A DNA stretch of 8,349 bases. It comes from PWPR01 sp964497955 (GTDB lineage Bacteria > Bacillota > UBA994 > PWPR01). The stretch lies in the NCBI GenBank assembly GCA_964497955.1, contig CAZCFQ010000094.1, forward strand, positions 1 through 8,349. The letters run 5' to 3'. A program made the position numbers and the translations under genes. Shown here piece after piece: positions 6,274 to 8,349 of the stretch. The notes under the pieces are model-generated. The model had not been told where the DNA came from and searched no databases. It saw only the letters and a list, made by a program, of their open reading frames with translations. How positions within the stretch are numbered: the stretch's first letter is position 1; the number at the start of each line of letters is the position of its first letter.

Positions 6274-6303
6274 AAAAGGGTCTTCATTTTGAAAGACCCT
6301 TTT
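6274..6303. terminator. Bidirectional intrinsic terminator between the Xre and TetR units
   Basis: A perfect 11-bp stem (6274-6284 and 6293-6303, AAAAGGGTCTT and its complement) encloses an 8-nt loop. The AAAA/TTTT ends supply U-runs in both directions. It follows the rightward stop at 6271 directly. For the leftward TetR gene the stem lies within the last codons and the stop (6284-6286), so one hairpin serves both transcripts and part of it is coding. Confidence 0.88.
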
Positions 6304-6886
6304 CTAATAACCTTGTAATGTCATATAATACTTCACCATAATTAGTTTCATTATCTAGTTCAAACTTATCAATATTGATAACCACAGAAGTAAGTATAAA
6401 AGATGCTTTTCTTATATCCAAATCCTTTCTAAAATGTCCAAGATCTACATAGTGAGTAATGACTCTACTAAACATATTCATAGTATCAGGTATTAAATCA
6501 TTTAGTATTCTGTTTTTTATTTCTTGTGGGCATTGCTTTAGAAATTTATCCTTCAGCCCTATAATTACTTCATCTTTGTTTTCGAAATCATTTGCCATTG
6601 CAATTAATTCTGTTATTAACTCTGCAAAATTCAAATCTTTTGATTTTTCAATCACTTTATCTAATACTAACTTTTTTTCAACTCCAATTTCACTAAATAA
6701 ATACATAAAAAGATCATCTTTGTTTTCAAAGTATTGATAGAAACTACCTTTTGGAATATTAGCTTCTTCTACCAAAGAGTCAATTGTAACTTTTCTATAA
6801 TGATTTTTAGAAAAAACAGATTTAGCACTATCTAGAATTCGACTTTGTTTACCTTTAGGTAAATTGAAGAAGGTAGATTTTGGCAA
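6284..6886 (-). CDS. TetR/AcrR family transcriptional regulator
   Basis: This 200-residue protein has a TetR-type N-terminal DNA-binding domain: RILDSAKSVFSKNHYRKVTI (16-35), then DSLVEEANIPKGSFYQYFEN (36-55), containing the helix-turn-helix, and KDDLFMYLF. The remaining 140 residues form a divergent, helical ligand-binding and dimerisation domain that gives no ligand clue. The start is a TTG at 6886, 8 bases after AAGGAG; the GTG at 6895 would overlap that site. The AAGGAG itself overlaps the stop of the membrane protein gene upstream, which favours coupled translation. The pair forms one unit, and the 19-bp palindrome ahead of it is the natural candidate operator, implying self-repression. 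It most likely represses the membrane protein gene in response to a small molecule; this is inferred from gene order. Confidence 0.92.
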   Translation of the reverse strand: MPKSTFFNLPKGKQSRILDSAKSVFSKNHYRKVTIDSLVEEANIPKGSFYQYFENKDDLFMYLFSEIGVEKKLVLDKVIEKSKDLNFAELITELIAMANDFENKDEVIIGLKDKFLKQCPQEIKNRILNDLIPDTMNMFSRVITHYVDLGHFRKDLDIRKASFILTSVVINIDKFELDNETNYGEVLYDITRLLEKGLSK

Positions 6887-6894
6887 TATTATCA

Positions 6895-6900
6895 CTCCTT
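6895..6900 (-). promoter_or_regulatory. Ribosome binding site deciding the TetR TTG start
   Basis: AAGGAG on the leftward strand overlaps the TAA stop (6901-6899) of the preceding gene and sits 8 bases before TTG at 6886. It excludes the GTG at 6895 and identifies a rare non-ATG start. Confidence 0.78.
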
Positions 6901-7303
6901 AATATAGGTTATATCCTAGCAAAATAAACATTACAGACATAATGAAAACAGAGATAGTCAATTGCATCTTTTTCTTTTTATCCTTTAGCACACTACTAGC
7001 AAACTCTCTAAACTTATTATAATTAAAAAGTAGATTAGATATTTTGATTAGCGTTAATGATATTAAAGTCGCAATAATCCAGCTATATGGCACACTAGTT
7101 GTTATAACCATGTACCAAGTATATCCTACTAATAAAACACCTAATATTGAAACTATATAAATCCATTTAGGTTTTTCTTCCTTATATGCATTTTTCATTT
7201 CCCATTCATTCCACTTATCACCAAAACCAACCATTAAAATTCTTGTAATAATACCAACAGCAGCCCAACCGTAGCATAAATATCTAAAATATAATGTATC
7301 CAT
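6899..7303 (-). CDS. Four-helix membrane protein paired with TetR regulator
   Basis: I do not know a function for this 134-residue protein. Hydrophobic segments are seen at about 9-27, 47-68, 71-93 and 113-133. The first loop is charged and rich in Trp (GDKWNEWEMKNAYKEEKPKW, 28-47). The third loop is strongly basic (LKDKKKKM, 106-113), which places it inside the cell and gives an even number of crossings with both ends outside or close to it. The start is firm: AGAGGAGG ends 7 bases before the ATG. It is the first gene of a two-gene unit with the TetR regulator, 12 bp downstream. A small transporter, a transporter subunit or a membrane stress protein controlled by that regulator are possibilities, but nothing in the sequence chooses between them. 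It has no similarity that I can see to EmrE-type multidrug exporters. Confidence 0.85.
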   Translation of the reverse strand: MDTLYFRYLCYGWAAVGIITRILMVGFGDKWNEWEMKNAYKEEKPKWIYIVSILGVLLVGYTWYMVITTSVPYSWIIATLISLTLIKISNLLFNYNKFREFASSVLKDKKKKMQLTISVFIMSVMFILLGYNLY

Positions 7304-7318
7304 ATTAAATCCTCCTCT

Positions 7319-7337
7319 ATATGACTAGTAGTCATAT
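7319..7337. promoter_or_regulatory. Perfect 19-bp palindrome, likely TetR operator
   Basis: Nine-base arms (ATATGACTA and TAGTCATAT) flank a single central G with no mismatch. Odd-length palindromes of this size with TGAC/GTCA half-sites suit a TetR-family dimer. It lies between the putative promoter and the ribosome binding site of the leftward membrane protein/TetR unit, abutting the Shine-Dalgarno. A bound regulator would block early elongation or promoter access. In the RNA it could also fold into a hairpin beside the Shine-Dalgarno, which is a second possible role. Confidence 0.75.
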
Positions 7338-7350
7338 TTGATAATATTAA

Positions 7351-7377
7351 GTTATACTATTATTTAATTGCTGTCAA
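7351..7377 (-). promoter_or_regulatory. Putative promoter of the membrane protein/TetR unit
   Basis: The leftward strand has a perfect TTGACA (7377-7372) and, 15 bp on, TATAAC (7356-7351, five of six matches). The spacing is short; a 17-bp spacing would instead use TAACTT (7354-7349). Either way transcription would start just upstream of the palindrome at 7319-7337. Confidence 0.6.
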
Positions 7378-7442
7378 CTCTTTTTTAAATTTTAAAATAA
7401 TTTAATTACTTATTGATAAATTAAAAAATAGCAGGATTAATT

Positions 7443-7451
7443 TGATATAAT
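7443..7451 (+). promoter_or_regulatory. Extended -10 promoter of the serine hydrolase gene
   Basis: TGATATAAT is a perfect extended -10 element (TGn plus TATAAT), without a clear -35 box at normal spacing. It lies about 40 bases ahead of the ATG at 7492, giving a leader of roughly 34 nt that contains the AAGGG ribosome binding site at 7476-7480. Confidence 0.6.
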
Positions 7452-7491
7452 AAAAAAAGCTGAAAAAACTTAGAGAAGGGTAGATAGTAAA

Positions 7492-8349
7492 ATGAAAAGA
7501 ATAACTTCTACAATACTAATATTTACAGTTATATTAATAAATATCTGTTTACCCATAAAAGCTACTAGCGCAACTAGTGAAAGAGATTATAAATTAGAGT
7601 TTGATTCTATTGTAGAGTATTTTGATTCTAGGATTGAAAGTACTATAGAAATAGGAGAGGTCCCTGGTGCTGCTTTAGCAATTGTGAAAGATGGTAAAAT
7701 ATTTACTAAAGGATATGGCTACTCTGATTTAGAAAAAAAAATCAGAGCAAATGAAGATACAAGTTTCAAAATAGCTTCTATAACTAAACTGTTTACTGCA
7801 ATTAGTACTATGCAGTTAGTTGAAAGAGGTATGCTAGATTTAGAAGTCGATATAAGAGAATATATAAGTAATTATAATTACTCAGATCAATATAAAATAA
7901 ACACCAAAAATCTTTTAACTCATACAAGTGGTTTTGATGAAAGTATGATTAATTATCAATCCAAAGGATATAAATCAAACATTAGTTTAGAATCATTTAT
8001 TAAAAGGAATCAACCACTAGTATTAAGAGAACCAGGTACATTTACACAATATAGTAATTATGGATATACATTAGCAGGTTATGTAATAGAAAAAATATCT
8101 GGAGTAGAATATAAAGATTTTGTTAACGAGAACACTTTCAAACTATTGCAAATGAGTAATACAAGTTTTAATTATGAAAGTATAGAAACTGATAAAATAG
8201 CTAAAGAATACATTTATAAAGAGAACTATTTTGAAGAAATAAAGCCGTATTCATTAGATGCTTACCCTGCTGGAGCAATTAATTCTTCTTCTATTGATAT
8301 GGCTAAGTTTATGAAATCCCTTATATATAAAGAAGAAAAATTATTACAA
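7492..8349 (+). CDS. Exported serine hydrolase, class C beta-lactamase/penicillin-binding family, 3'-truncated
   Basis: The frame stays open to the right edge, so only the first 286 residues are seen. Residues 1-27 form a signal peptide: MKR, a hydrophobic core ILIFTVILINICLPI, and a probable cut after ATSA. The catalytic domain follows, starting near VPGAALAIVKDGKIFTKGYG (57-76). The nucleophile motif SITK (Ser96 to Lys99, SxxK), LLTHTSG (141-147) and the YSN motif (187-189, YxN) are all present. The third motif (HxG or KTG-like) would lie beyond the window. Members act outside the membrane as D,D-peptidases, D-amino-acid esterases or peptide hydrolases, and some have C-terminal membrane helices and about 600 residues. 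Beta-lactamase activity is not implied: the YSN region and neighbours match the general peptidase/esterase group. The gene has its own promoter and diverges from the TetR unit across about 190 bp. Confidence 0.9.
   Translation, partial: MKRITSTILIFTVILINICLPIKATSATSERDYKLEFDSIVEYFDSRIESTIEIGEVPGAALAIVKDGKIFTKGYGYSDLEKKIRANEDTSFKIASITKLFTAISTMQLVERGMLDLEVDIREYISNYNYSDQYKINTKNLLTHTSGFDESMINYQSKGYKSNISLESFIKRNQPLVLREPGTFTQYSNYGYTLAGYVIEKISGVEYKDFVNENTFKLLQMSNTSFNYESIETDKIAKEYIYKENYFEEIKPYSLDAYPAGAINSSSIDMAKFMKSLIYKEEKLLQ

Noticed and set aside
6459..6737. Rightward open frame inside the TetR gene
   Set aside because: It is antisense to the TetR gene, rich in Ser and Phe as expected of a shadow frame, and has no ribosome binding site.

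Overview
The window is AT-rich, with strong AGGAGG-type ribosome binding sites, TTG as well as ATG starts, short spacers and small single-gene units. Together with the protein types this suggests a low-GC Bacillota, most likely of the class Clostridia. The genus cannot be told from this sequence. No rRNA, tRNA, riboswitch, CRISPR array or insertion sequence was seen, and no gene-free stretch exceeds 300 bases.

Layout. (1) Positions 2-532 (+) hold the end of a tyrosine recombinase catalytic domain, cut by the window edge. It is closed by a hairpin at 545-581 that also ends the leftward genes after it. (2) Positions 3171-589 (-) run leftward: a PAP2 membrane phosphatase, a family 4 uracil-DNA glycosylase and a zinc-ribbon acetamidase/formamidase. 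The last two are only 33 bp apart and probably share a transcript. (3) Positions 3285-4412 (+) encode a phosphonopyruvate decarboxylase of the AepY type, alone between two leftward genes. (4) Positions 4917-4417 (-) encode an unrecognised membrane protein whose stop lies 4 bp from that of the decarboxylase. (5) Positions 5064-6303 (+) form a compact unit with a good sigma-A promoter: four-helix membrane protein, 64-residue Xre-type regulator, second four-helix membrane protein, then an intrinsic terminator. (6) Positions 7377-6284 (-) form a two-gene unit: a four-helix membrane protein followed by a TetR-type regulator. A perfect 19-bp palindrome lies between its promoter and first ribosome binding site, and it converges on the hairpin that ends unit 5. 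(7) Positions 7492-8349 (+) hold an exported serine hydrolase of the class C beta-lactamase/penicillin-binding family, cut by the right edge.

The genes do not form one pathway. The central part carries two small regulator-plus-membrane-protein cassettes back to back (Xre unit, TetR unit), both plausibly self-regulated and involved in envelope sensing or transport; this is inference. The metabolic genes look like independent units: amide hydrolysis, DNA repair, lipid phosphate hydrolysis and a decarboxylase without visible phosphonate partners. Several starts were moved from the longest reading frame to the codon correctly spaced from a Shine-Dalgarno sequence (formamidase, PAP2, TetR, the 166-residue membrane protein, Xre). 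No clearly new system is visible. The best leads are the Xre gene between two related membrane genes, the orphan decarboxylase, and the TetR cassette with its palindrome.
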